This document shows, piece by piece, positions 49,961 through 58,500 of a stretch of 64,000 bases of DNA. Each line of letters starts with the position of its first letter. Within the stretch, counting starts at the first letter, position 1. A program made the translations under genes and the position numbers. This DNA comes from Bacteroidales bacterium UBA5326. GTDB lineage: Bacteria > Bacteroidota > Bacteroidia > Bacteroidales > UBA932. The notes under the pieces are model-generated. The model was not told the DNA's origin and ran no database searches. It was given only the letters and a program-made list of their open reading frames with translations. The stretch covers positions 82,007 to 146,006 of the forward strand of contig DHQY01000013.1 in the NCBI GenBank assembly GCA_002408205.1. The letters are read 5' to 3'.

Positions 49961-52260
49961 AACTGTGAAATTGACGACATACCTAAATTATTGATTATAA
50001 CCACTCCTTCCGGAGTGATGTTAAAGACAAAGCCGAGGGAGATAATATGCTCAAAGTCAAAATCGGGACTGACGGCTGCATAGCGTTCCAGCGGGAAATA
50101 ACAGTATTGGAGAATGGTTTCGGATTTTGACTGTTTCTGCATAAAGGCCAGTTTGGTAAGGGTGCGTTTTAAAACCGGCTGAACAGTAGAGAAGTCGCTG
50201 AGCGGAAATTCCAAAACGGAGCCGTTGCGGTCTGTCAGGCGTATTGTAAAGTCGATAAACTCGGCATCATCTGAAATCTCCTCAGCAACTTTTTCACTTT
50301 CTTCAACTTTTTCACTTTCTTCACCCTTTTCACCTTCCTCTTCCTTCTCTTTTTCCTTTCCGGGGGGATCGGCTTTTTCGTCAGCAGCGGCCAGCGAGAA
50401 TATCAGAACGGGATATCCCGAAATCACTGCGGCTTGCTCCCCGGAAGTGAGAGCACCGTCCGGCCAGCTGATCTGCCAGACGGGGGCCAGGGTATCACTC
50501 CGGGTAGTGTTCCAGCCCAGGGTGAGGGCTCGTGTATCGGAGTCGCCCCAGCTCAGCTGTAATGCCTGCTCGCGCCAGATACTCAGGTCGCAGGATTGGA
50601 TCTTACTCTGCGGGACCGTTCCGGTGGTCAGGTCCAGGTCCTCGGCAAAAGTTCCTATGTAAGTGACTCCGGGTGCACGGTACTGGCTCAGATAAACGGT
50701 TTTGGGCAACCAGTGCCGGGAATGGCGGTGATCAATAAACATTTTCCTCAGGTCTTTCCGGCCTCCCAGTGTGACATCCAGAAAAGCGCTGATATAGGTT
50801 TTTGAAATGGTCATCTGGTCCTCACGGCTCAGCAATTGTCCCAGATTGTAGAAGTTGATGCGCGGAGCACGGAAATCGGTCCGGCCCCATACGCTGTTGA
50901 ACTGGCCATGGTTGGCACCCCAAATGTAGATTCCGGCCACGAAGCCGTCGAATCCTTCAGTAAATCGCACCCGGTTAAACTGACGCATACCCTGGTAGGA
51001 CGATACATCGGCATCGTGCGAACCCTGCAGCACCAGGTAATTGATATCGATAAGCGGTGTGCGCATGAGCCCGGGCTGGTATTGGCCGTCACAGGGCGCA
51101 ATGGCTATAACTGAACGGATGTTAAAATTGAAATCATACACCTCGTTGGCATCGTCCGGATAATAAGGCAAACGGTTGAACAGCGCCGCATGGGCTACGG
51201 CCTCTCCGCCCCGCGAATGACCAATCAGGGCTATGCGCTCCATGTCTACTTTTCCGTAAAAAGGATTGTCCTCCTCTGAATTCCATTTCTTCCAGAACTG
51301 TAAATGCTTGAGCAACAGCCATCCACGCACATTATTCTCACTCCCAAGCCCTTTGAAAATATCGTAATGGGAGCCGTTCAGAAAATTCTCATCGACCGAG
51401 ACCAGAATATAACCCCTGGAGGCCAGCAATGTGCCGAGGTACTCGTACCCCGGATCGGAGAAATCCTGAGCCAGGTGGTTCCCGTGTACAATCAGCACCA
51501 GCGGGAACGGTCCCTCGGCCTGAGGATACCATACCCGGCCATTGAGAGGCAACTTCTTCTGATCAAAGCCGAAATACCAGGTGCGAACTTTTCCGCTGAA
51601 TCCCTTCCATGAATCCAGGAATGTGGACCCGTCCACCGGAGTTGTGATGAGGGCGGCACCCTCTCCGAACGCCTCCCGGTGCTTGTCTTTCCCGCTCCCG
51701 TAGGAAAGAGAACAAACGGTGTAGGGCCCCGGCTCACCGGGATTGCTCATTTCCAGGACGGGAGGCAGGTTTTGAGCCGAGATGGCTGCATACCGCGGCA
51801 TCTCGGCCGGTTTTCCGGGATACAGCAGCCATGTCAAACCGCCGGCCAGGGCACAAACACCAACGACCAGGCACAGGATGGCCAGGATACGGTGTGCTTT
51901 TTTCACCCCGGCCCGTTTCGTGCTTAACAGCGACACACCGATCCCGATCAGAATGCAGCAGCCGGCGATGGTCGTATACACGATCAACATGCCGGGCATG
52001 CCCAGGTTAAAAAACAGCAACATCACAGGAATGCCGCATGCCAGGGCCACGAAAAGCCAGAAACTGATGCGGGCCAGTCCTTTGACAAGGGCAACAGCTC
52101 CTAAAGCTCCGGCAAAAACAAGAATGAAGACTATGAGCGTCATGAGCAGGGCGGCCGGCCATCCCCAGGCTATGGTATCGACAGTACCTGCTACCATCAT
52201 GGTTAGGGCAAAACCTATAAAAAGGGCCCATATAATACCCGTGACAATTTTTTTATTCAT
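49957..52260 (-). CDS. membrane-anchored alpha/beta hydrolase with acidic linker
   Basis: This 767-aa protein has five predicted membrane helices in its first 150 residues, then an alpha/beta hydrolase domain with oxyanion stretch LVLIVHGNHLAQDF and nucleophile elbow RIALIGHSRGGEAVA. A late histidine lies in WGANHGQFNSVW. A low-complexity acidic linker (EKEKEEEGEKGEESEK with further repeats) precedes a beta-rich C-terminal domain. The family relationship is to chlorophyllase or dienelactone-hydrolase-like enzymes; the substrate is unknown. The GH109-type and beta-galactosidase genes follow with overlapping or short spacing, so a shared glycan or ester substrate is possible. Confidence 0.75.
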   Translation of the reverse strand: MNKKIVTGIIWALFIGFALTMMVAGTVDTIAWGWPAALLMTLIVFILVFAGALGAVALVKGLARISFWLFVALACGIPVMLLFFNLGMPGMLIVYTTIAGCCILIGIGVSLLSTKRAGVKKAHRILAILCLVVGVCALAGGLTWLLYPGKPAEMPRYAAISAQNLPPVLEMSNPGEPGPYTVCSLSYGSGKDKHREAFGEGAALITTPVDGSTFLDSWKGFSGKVRTWYFGFDQKKLPLNGRVWYPQAEGPFPLVLIVHGNHLAQDFSDPGYEYLGTLLASRGYILVSVDENFLNGSHYDIFKGLGSENNVRGWLLLKHLQFWKKWNSEEDNPFYGKVDMERIALIGHSRGGEAVAHAALFNRLPYYPDDANEVYDFNFNIRSVIAIAPCDGQYQPGLMRTPLIDINYLVLQGSHDADVSSYQGMRQFNRVRFTEGFDGFVAGIYIWGANHGQFNSVWGRTDFRAPRINFYNLGQLLSREDQMTISKTYISAFLDVTLGGRKDLRKMFIDHRHSRHWLPKTVYLSQYRAPGVTYIGTFAEDLDLTTGTVPQSKIQSCDLSIWREQALQLSWGDSDTRALTLGWNTTRSDTLAPVWQISWPDGALTSGEQAAVISGYPVLIFSLAAADEKADPPGKEKEKEEEGEKGEESEKVEESEKVAEEISDDAEFIDFTIRLTDRNGSVLEFPLSDFSTVQPVLKRTLTKLAFMQKQSKSETILQYCYFPLERYAAVSPDFDFEHIISLGFVFNITPEGVVIINNLGMSSISQL

Positions 52261-52394
52261 AAAGTGATTTGGATCTTATTTATTCTTAATGACGATATGA
52301 ATGAACATGGAATATTTCTGATCCGGCCATTGCCCAGACGGCTTGCTCTGCTGCCGGGCCATGCATAGTGTTATAACAGGGTAATCACACTTTT

Positions 52395-53777
52395 TCATAG
52401 GAGTTCAAAGCATAATGCATCGATGGCCTCGTTTATGCCAGCCACATTGGACAATATGATAACGCCGGTCTGGTCTTCGACATTCACCGCCATGGAAGAA
52501 GAATACCCGCCCGTTCCCCCGTTATGCCAGTGGACATCCTTGCCCGACGCGGATTTTACAATAAACCAGCCCAGACCCATTGTCATGTTTTCATTTATTA
52601 CGAATGTGGGTTTTCTCATCAAAGCCAGTTCTGTATTATCGGGATTGAACTGCGCATACAAAAACTTTGATAAATCTTCGGTTGAAGACAATACTCCTCC
52701 GGCAGCAAACAAAACATCAAAATCCCAGTTGGCAACGATCTCACCTTCGACGTCCATTCCTTTGACCAGTTTGTCTCCAAGGTTTCGGGAAGTGGTATAT
52801 GAATTGGCCATGCCGTATTTATCAAAAATTCTCTTTTGCAATAATTGCTGATAATTTGTTTTTTGCGACAAGCCCAGTGTATACCCCATAAGCCCTACCC
52901 CCAGGTTGGAATAGGAACTGACTGTGGAAGGTTCATTCTCCAGCTTCAGCCATTGTGCCAGATACTCGTCAATTTCCTTCTTCCCGTAATTTTTGTATGG
53001 ATTGACCTCGTTGGATAAATCCAGATTCTTTGGTAACCGGGGCAAACCCGATGTGTGGTTGGCCAGACTTTCAAAACTGATTTCTATGTTGTCTTTAAAA
53101 GGGAACGGATAAAAATCGTTGACCAAACCGGCCAGCTTAATAGTTCCCTCCTCAACCAGAGAGGCCAGTACAGCCGATGCGAATACTTTGGAAATAGAGC
53201 CGATCTCAAAAACCCTGTTTTGGTTTTCGGCCGCTTTTATTGTGTCGTTTGCTCTGATGATTCCGTAATACGCTGTTTTCCCGTCCCGGATAATAGCTAT
53301 GGAAAGTTGTGTGTTTACAGGTAAATCTTTGGTTTTTGCGAAAATGATCCCCGCAAGTTCTTCGGGATAGGCGTCTAGTGCGTTTACAGAAGCCGGCACA
53401 ATTTCTTTTGGTTCTTCATAAGGTTTGAAGAAAAGCCCGTTTATCAGGTTTCCCTCGTCCAGTGAAATGTTTACCTCTAAAACTGCTTTTTCAAATTTCG
53501 TCTTGTAGGTCGCATACGTTCCCATGTTATCTCTGACAAACTCCTTGCTATCCATGTTCCCAACCTGAATTTTCAGGGCTGTCAAAAACTGGATGGTGTT
53601 TTCAAGTGGCAATGCCTCTTTCATTACCGAAGCAAAACTGTTGAAAATATCCTCATATTTCCCGGCATTATAGTCCGCCTGGAATTTGTCAAACGCCACT
53701 TTATAATTCTCTTTCTGGGCAAATGAAGCATTTGTCATCAGCAGGGTGATCAGGACAAATAATAATTTTTTCATCAT
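52395..53777 (-). CDS. serine hydrolase (class C beta-lactamase family) with N-terminal DUF3887-like domain
   Basis: This 460-aa protein has a signal peptide (LLFVLITLLMTNASFA). An N-terminal domain (about 20-110, FDKFQADYNAGKYEDIFNSF) is of the DUF3887/NTF2-like type. The class C core has SISKVFASAVL (SxxK), YSNLGVGLMGY (YxN) and HNGGTGGYSS. It is a monocistronic gene with about 220 bp to the divergent methyltransferase. It is probably a peptidase or esterase acting on cell-wall or small-molecule substrates. Confidence 0.85.
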   Translation of the reverse strand: MMKKLLFVLITLLMTNASFAQKENYKVAFDKFQADYNAGKYEDIFNSFASVMKEALPLENTIQFLTALKIQVGNMDSKEFVRDNMGTYATYKTKFEKAVLEVNISLDEGNLINGLFFKPYEEPKEIVPASVNALDAYPEELAGIIFAKTKDLPVNTQLSIAIIRDGKTAYYGIIRANDTIKAAENQNRVFEIGSISKVFASAVLASLVEEGTIKLAGLVNDFYPFPFKDNIEISFESLANHTSGLPRLPKNLDLSNEVNPYKNYGKKEIDEYLAQWLKLENEPSTVSSYSNLGVGLMGYTLGLSQKTNYQQLLQKRIFDKYGMANSYTTSRNLGDKLVKGMDVEGEIVANWDFDVLFAAGGVLSSTEDLSKFLYAQFNPDNTELALMRKPTFVINENMTMGLGWFIVKSASGKDVHWHNGGTGGYSSSMAVNVEDQTGVIILSNVAGINEAIDALCFELL

Positions 53778-53887
53778 GCTTTAAGTTAAAATCCGTTTAA
53801 AGTTAACAACTTCATTCGATTTTGTTTTATTAAATTTTTTACCTTCGCGGAACGTAAAACTATTGGATGTTTATTATTAGTTTGGAC

Positions 53888-53926
53888 ATTGTTCTGTAAA
53901 CAATCTGTATTCTTTGTACGGATTGT
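53888..53926 (+). promoter_or_regulatory. Overlapping inverted repeats in the methyltransferase leader
   Basis: ATTGTT-CTGTA-AACAAT (53888-53904, perfect 6-bp arms) shares bases with ACAATCTGTA-TTCTTTG-TACGGATTGT (53900-53926, 9 of 10 pairs). The two hairpins cannot form together, which resembles an antiterminator or switch layout. They lie 76-114 bp before the ATG of the methyltransferase. No ligand motif is recognised. Confidence 0.4.
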
Positions 53927-54001
53927 ATCTTGGTTTGTTCTCTTTGAATTCTTTAGAGAGCAATTTTCTTATTTATAACCTATTCAACAAAGTAAAAGAA
54001 A

Positions 54002-54772
54002 ATGAACAACGAAAAACAATCAATTCACGAATTTGACCTGAGCATTATATATGACTTTTTTTCAAACACAAAACGTCAGGGTCCGGGAAGTCCGGAAGAA
54101 ACACTAAAAGCATTGAGTTTTATTGATGGTCTTACCCAAAACTCCAAAATAGCCGATATCGGTTGCGGGACAGGCGGTCAAACAATGGTTTTGGGGCGAA
54201 ACACGTCCTGTGAAATCATTGGTGTGGATTCCTGGCCCGGATTTATAAACCAATTCAACCTCGATGCCCGAGCCAACAACCTTCAGGACAGTGTGAAAGG
54301 TATTGTCGGAGATATGGAAAACCTCCCGTTTCAGGAGGGGGAATTCGACCTGATCTGGTCCGAGGGAGCCATTTATAACATAGGATTTGAACGCGGATTG
54401 AAGGAATGGCGGAAATATCTGAAACAGGGCGGTTATATAGCCGTTACGGAAAACACCTGGTTCAGCGAAGACCGGCCTGCCGAAATTCAGGAATTTTGGC
54501 AAAACACCTATCCCCTGATAGATACCATTCCCAACAAGGTGGCTCAAATGCATAAAGCAGGCTTCCTACCCGTTGCCACCTATATCCTGCCCGAAACCAT
54601 CTGGACTGACTATTATTTCTGGCAGGCCCCGAGGTTAGAGACCTTCCTGAAAAAACACAGCGGCAATAAAACGGCTGAAGAGTTTGTAACCCTACAGCGC
54701 TATGAAGCCGAGTTATATTACAAATACAAAGCCTATTACGGCTATATGTTTTATATCGGGAAGAAAATGTAG
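54002..54772 (+). CDS. class I SAM-dependent methyltransferase
   Basis: This 256-aa protein has motif I ADIGCGTGGQTMVLG, motif II IIGVDSWPGFI and motif IV/V stretches FDLIWSEGAIYNIGFERGLK. The overall layout resembles small-molecule C- or N-methyltransferases of the UbiE/MerR-linked type. A long leader with mutually exclusive hairpins precedes it. The substrate is unknown. Confidence 0.85.
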   Translation: MNNEKQSIHEFDLSIIYDFFSNTKRQGPGSPEETLKALSFIDGLTQNSKIADIGCGTGGQTMVLGRNTSCEIIGVDSWPGFINQFNLDARANNLQDSVKGIVGDMENLPFQEGEFDLIWSEGAIYNIGFERGLKEWRKYLKQGGYIAVTENTWFSEDRPAEIQEFWQNTYPLIDTIPNKVAQMHKAGFLPVATYILPETIWTDYYFWQAPRLETFLKKHSGNKTAEEFVTLQRYEAELYYKYKAYYGYMFYIGKKM

Positions 54773-54891
54773 CAACTCGCACCAAATTTCGCGATTCGCG
54801 CAAACTTTAGCTCCAAAAGCCTTTGGCGTACTGCCGTTTTTGTTGTACGCCGAGGCTATTTGAATCCGTCCCTTTATATGAATACAAAAAG

Positions 54892-55836
54892 ATGAATGAC
54901 ACTTTGATTTTGAACTCCGGACGATTAACACTGCGGCCAATTACCCTGAGTGATTCCAGAGACATTTTTCATTACCGGTCAGATTCAAAAACGAATAAAT
55001 ATCAGGGATGGATACCAAAAAGTATAGATGACGTTAATGACTTCATCAAGAATAGAGTATCTCCAATCATTGATATCCATGGTACCTGGTTCCAGTTGGT
55101 CATCACGCTAAAACCTGGTGGTAAAATAATCGGAGATATTGGGTTGCATTTCATTGATAAAGAAAACAAACAAGTTGAAATCGGCTGTACTTTGAATAAA
55201 GATTACCATGGGAAAGGTTATGCAACAGAAGCCATATCCAAAGTACTGGATTACCTCTTCAATACCCTGCATAAACATAGAATTATTGCGTCTATTGATC
55301 CGCAAAACAAAGACTCAATAAGACTGTTCAAGAGGCTAAATTTTCACTTGGTAAATAAACGGCCGGACGACGTAATTTATGAAATATTAGAAATTAAAAT
55401 TGAAAAAATCATAGAAAACAAGAAACGTTTCCTTGACTTATTATTGTTGGCAGACGAGCAGGAAAACATGATTGACAAGTATTTACCGGATGGAGACTTG
55501 TTTGCCTTATATGACGGCGATTTGAAGAGTGTTTGTGTTGTACTGCCCATAGACAGCAATACCTGCGAATTGAAAAACATAGCGACCCGCGAGAAATATC
55601 AGGGCAAAGGATACGGAAGGACTTTAATAAAATTCATTGCAGATTACTACAAAAACAACTACAAAACAATGCTTGTAGGAACAGGAGAAACACCTGCAAT
55701 CTTATCATTTTATGAAAGTTGTGGATTTGTAAAATCACATCGGATAAAGAATTTTTTTACAGACCATTACGACCATTCCATGTTCGACGGCGACATACAA
55801 CTGGTTGACATGATTTACCTGAAAAAGGATTTGTAA
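54892..55836 (+). CDS. double GNAT-domain acetyltransferase
   Basis: ATG 54892 (MNDTLILNSGRLTLRPITLS) is chosen because the preceding codons lack family similarity. The 314-aa protein has an N-terminal RimJ/RimL-type GNAT domain (about 1-170, VEIGCTLNKDYHGKGYATEA) and a second GNAT domain (about 180-314, NIATREKYQGKGYGRTLIKF). Each has an acetyl-CoA pyrophosphate loop (HGKGYA; QGKGYG). The fusion may allow two acetyl transfers or one regulatory plus one catalytic domain. Confidence 0.82.
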   Translation: MNDTLILNSGRLTLRPITLSDSRDIFHYRSDSKTNKYQGWIPKSIDDVNDFIKNRVSPIIDIHGTWFQLVITLKPGGKIIGDIGLHFIDKENKQVEIGCTLNKDYHGKGYATEAISKVLDYLFNTLHKHRIIASIDPQNKDSIRLFKRLNFHLVNKRPDDVIYEILEIKIEKIIENKKRFLDLLLLADEQENMIDKYLPDGDLFALYDGDLKSVCVVLPIDSNTCELKNIATREKYQGKGYGRTLIKFIADYYKNNYKTMLVGTGETPAILSFYESCGFVKSHRIKNFFTDHYDHSMFDGDIQLVDMIYLKKDL

Positions 55837-55904
55837 AGGGGCGGTAATCCGGATTTACCTCAGAAATCCAGTCGCTGTGCCATATCTACACAAGGAAAGA
55901 CCTG

Positions 55905-55970
55905 CAAGATATTTAGCATGGGAAACGCCTCCCGGTTTCTGACGCAACCGGGTCCTTCCTTCCGGGAGCA
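55905..55970 (-). repeat. Family A structured repeat, copy A6 (truncated)
   Basis: Left outer arm CAAGATATTTAG, GGGAAAC and inner hairpin CCCGGTT / AACCGGG are present, but the GC-rich arm (TTCCGGGAG) and right outer arm are lost. It is the first repeat in a 950-bp gene-free stretch (55837-56789). Confidence 0.65.
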
Positions 55971-55980
55971 ATCCTGCCAG

Positions 55981-56206
55981 GGGAGGTGGTAAGTAGGTCG
56001 AGAAGTATCAATGCTCATATCAAACACATATACTGTGTGTTACAGCAATTAACGACTAAATTGCAACTTACCACCTCCCCCTCAAATTGCCAAAAACCGC
56101 GAAAACGGCCGGAGGTGGTAAGTCCAGAAAATAAAGTAAAAAACGTAATACCCACTTATACAGTATGATGCGGTCTTATGTCACATGGCTATTACTTGCC
56201 ACCTCC
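55981..56206. repeat. Repeat C: four GGAGGTGGTAAGT motifs in alternating orientation
   Basis: GGAGGTGGTAAGT occurs at 55982-55994 and 56111-56123; its inverse (ACTTACCACCTCC / ACTTGCCACCTCC) at 56066-56078 and 56193-56205. Each forward/inverse pair could form a 13-bp stem around 70-75 nt loops, giving two tandem stem-loops of about 96-100 nt. The loops differ in sequence. It has no coding sequence and no clear homology to family A or B. Confidence 0.75.
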
Positions 56207-56470
56207 CTTGTGGGCTACCGCTTGAAAGAGCTGTGCTGCAAAGCAGCGCCTTATATGAGCACCAAAGTCCCTTGGCGCACCGCCTTTCAAAATAATTCCG
56301 GTCACCACCTTGCTTTCTTTACGAAGTACAATTCTAAATGGCACAGATAAAGTCCTAAACAGACAAATGACACCAGGCTTGCTGACCTTCCTGAAAATGC
56401 AGGGTCCGGAAAAGACGTCAGATGGGTTCTAAAAATAAACTTCGGTCACAGACTGCTGCGCTTGCCTAAC

Positions 56471-56578
56471 GGGCAAAACCGGAGTGCCGCGCATGAGAGA
56501 TTTTAGAATTTTCAAATACCAGAAATACAGGCGTTTAATTTTCACAAATTTGACCTTGCGCGGTAATCCGGGTTTGCC
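56471..56578 (-). repeat. Family B long-hairpin repeat, copy B3 (inverted)
   Basis: Read on the minus strand it matches B1: AAACCCGGATTACCGCG first and CGCGGCACTCCGG last. Its inner stems pair as in the other copies. An 88-bp linker connects it to A7; the composite B3-A7 (56471-56760) is an inverted version of A4-B1. Confidence 0.8.
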
Positions 56579-56666
56579 TGCGCATAACACACACTTTGCC
56601 TTCAAAAATCCGGGAACCCCTCCGAAATCCTGCCACCTTCCCATTCCACACAAGGAAAGAACATCA

Positions 56667-56760
56667 CAAGATATTTAGAAAAAGGGAAACCTCGCGCCCG
56701 CGGAGGGAAGGACCCATTGGCGTCAGCCAATGGGAGGCGTTTCCCTTTTTAAATATCTTG
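56667..56760 (+). repeat. Family A structured repeat, copy A7
   Basis: A complete copy: CAAGATATTTAG, GGGAAAC, GC-rich arm CCTCGCGCCCGCGGAGG, inner hairpin CCCATTGGC-GTCA-GCCAATGGG, GTTTCCC and AAATATCTTG. The outer stem is the longest among the copies (about 20 bp). It ends 30 bp before the GPP34-protein stop codon. Confidence 0.85.
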
Positions 56761-56789
56761 TGACCGTTCTTGACCGTGAATGCTATGCC

Positions 56790-57446
56790 CTATGTTGCCG
56801 CGGCACTATGAGCCATCACTGCCTTTGTTATAGCCACCTGTACTCCTTTGATTATCAAATCCAGATCCTGAGGAAACAAAGCTGTTTGCCGCAATACTAT
56901 CAATTTCTTTTTACAGATCTTTTTTTCGAACCTGTCCCGGCAGATTATTTTATACATATTACAGGCTTCAATAAGCCCAAGAATGAGGGCATTCTCGTTG
57001 TCTGCCTTTTTATCTTTGAAGACAATACCGCGAATCTCTTCAATCAGGTTATCTCTCACAGTTGTATTTACCAGCCGGGGTCTGTAATACCTGATAAAAA
57101 GAAACCATACGGGAATAATTTCAACTATTTTCTTATCTACCAAATTATTAAGGAGCATTTTCTGATACCTGCCCGAGTGCCTGAATAGCCTTTCAATCCA
57201 GGACCTGACCTTACGGATCTTCCCGGATTCATCAATTTTTTGCAGAATTAATCTGTGCGCTTCAGATAGTCCGGTCTTATTTGTTCTTACTATCAGTTTT
57301 TTATTATCGGTCTCCAGATTATGGGCATATACCAGATCGAGTAACACCGAACCAATGAGTCCGGCTCTTCTCTCGGGTTCCGATACCAGAAATCGGGATT
57401 TTACGGGATGCTGGATAAGCAGTAAAAATTTCTCAGAGGTATTCAT
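56790..57446 (-). CDS. GPP34 (Golgi phosphoprotein 3-like) domain protein
   Basis: ATG 57446 is chosen over an upstream TTG at 57452; it gives 218 aa. MNTSEKFLLLIQHPVKSRFL and AGLIGSVLLDLVYAHNLETD are typical of the GPP34 N-terminal helices; RYYRPRLVNTTVRDNLIEEI fits the later part. Eukaryotic GOLPH3 binds phosphoinositides; bacterial relatives have no settled function. The gene overlaps GH105 by 13-14 bp in an apparent operon with lipocalin, so it may have a membrane or lipid-linked role in this cluster. Confidence 0.75.
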   Translation of the reverse strand: MNTSEKFLLLIQHPVKSRFLVSEPERRAGLIGSVLLDLVYAHNLETDNKKLIVRTNKTGLSEAHRLILQKIDESGKIRKVRSWIERLFRHSGRYQKMLLNNLVDKKIVEIIPVWFLFIRYYRPRLVNTTVRDNLIEEIRGIVFKDKKADNENALILGLIEACNMYKIICRDRFEKKICKKKLIVLRQTALFPQDLDLIIKGVQVAITKAVMAHSAAAT

Positions 57447-58500
57447 ATGCAAACCAAAGTAAGGGTGCCTGTCCGTGCAAATCTCCGGTAACGCGCGGAC
57501 GGGTCAGGTAAAAATTTAAATCGGTACTTTGCCCCGTGCCCACACAAACCTCCCGGATCATTCCCCGGGCGTCTATGTATTGGGTCAGTGCATTCCAGGC
57601 CCTGTCAATAGCCGGGCCGTATATTTCCCCAGTCAGCAAACCTTTCCTCACGCCAACGGCCATGGCATACCCGAACATTGCGGTCGCCGAAGTTTCTTTA
57701 AAAGACTCTTTCCTGTCTATTAATTGTCGCCACATGCCGTCTTCCGCCTGGTAACGGAGCAGCGTTTTCATCATCTTACAGTATCGGCCGAGGATAAAAG
57801 AATAGCGGGCATCACTTTCAGGCAATTCGCTCAACAGTTCGGCCAAACCGGCCGCTACCCAGCCGTTTCCCCTGCCCCAGTAAAACGGGCCGTTGTTCCC
57901 GTGAAAGAAAAGACCATCGGGCTGCTGAAGATTTTTTATGTAGGTATCAATTACCCTTACGGCCCGCTGCAGGTACTTGTTGTCACCGGTAGCACGGTAT
58001 GCCTGAATCTGCAAACTTCCTATCATCCAGATGTCATCTGTCCAGAAACGGGCCTGGCTGGTTAATCCTACGGGTAAAGTATCCTGCCATTGGCCGTCAG
58101 CCAGCTTCAGCCCCTCTTCCAGAAATCCGCGCCCCATTCCGACCCGGTACAACTCCAGGGGAAGGATACCATAGACATTTACATCCACATGATTCGCCGA
58201 GTTGGGAACGGCCCGGGTCTTTTCAAGAGCATACCGGGCTGCCAGTTTCTCAAGCAGGGCTGTGTCTTTAAGCGCCCCGGCCAGCCGTACCGCGCCAAAA
58301 CCGGCACAAGCCTCGGCGTAATGAATTCCCCGGGCCCCTGTTGAATTATACATCATGAAGCCCGGACGGGCAAGCAATTCGTTAATCACCAGCCTTCCCA
58401 CCGTCTGAGGCGTACGGGACACATTCCCTCCGGCAACGGATTGTCCGTGAACCATAACGGGCATGAGGGAAAGGCAGAGGCAACAAACTGCAGTTTTCAT
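57433..58500 (-). CDS. GH105-type unsaturated rhamnogalacturonyl hydrolase, exported
   Basis: This 355-aa protein has a signal peptide (LCLSLMPVMVHGQS). The (alpha/alpha)6 barrel shows FWTDDIWMIGSLQIQAYRAT and GPFYWGRGNGWVAAGLAELL, characteristic of GH105/GH88, with an Asp pair near the first motif as expected. The enzyme removes an unsaturated uronic acid from rhamnogalacturonan or ulvan fragments. This fits the pectin/arabinan theme of the first PUL, but it lies 45 kb away and is linked to lipocalin and GPP34 genes instead. Confidence 0.85.
   Translation of the reverse strand: MKTAVCCLCLSLMPVMVHGQSVAGGNVSRTPQTVGRLVINELLARPGFMMYNSTGARGIHYAEACAGFGAVRLAGALKDTALLEKLAARYALEKTRAVPNSANHVDVNVYGILPLELYRVGMGRGFLEEGLKLADGQWQDTLPVGLTSQARFWTDDIWMIGSLQIQAYRATGDNKYLQRAVRVIDTYIKNLQQPDGLFFHGNNGPFYWGRGNGWVAAGLAELLSELPESDARYSFILGRYCKMMKTLLRYQAEDGMWRQLIDRKESFKETSATAMFGYAMAVGVRKGLLTGEIYGPAIDRAWNALTQYIDARGMIREVCVGTGQSTDLNFYLTRPRVTGDLHGQAPLLWFAYEYL

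Noticed and set aside
53822..53847. Promoter TTTG ... TACCTTCG before the methyltransferase gene
   Set aside because: The spacer is only 15 bp and the -7 box has one mismatch, so it does not meet the consensus seen elsewhere in this window.
55981..56206. Possible CRISPR array from the GGAGGTGGTAAGT repeats
   Set aside because: Only four short motifs in alternating orientation, unequal spacers and no cas genes in the window. It is an inverted-repeat set, not a CRISPR array.
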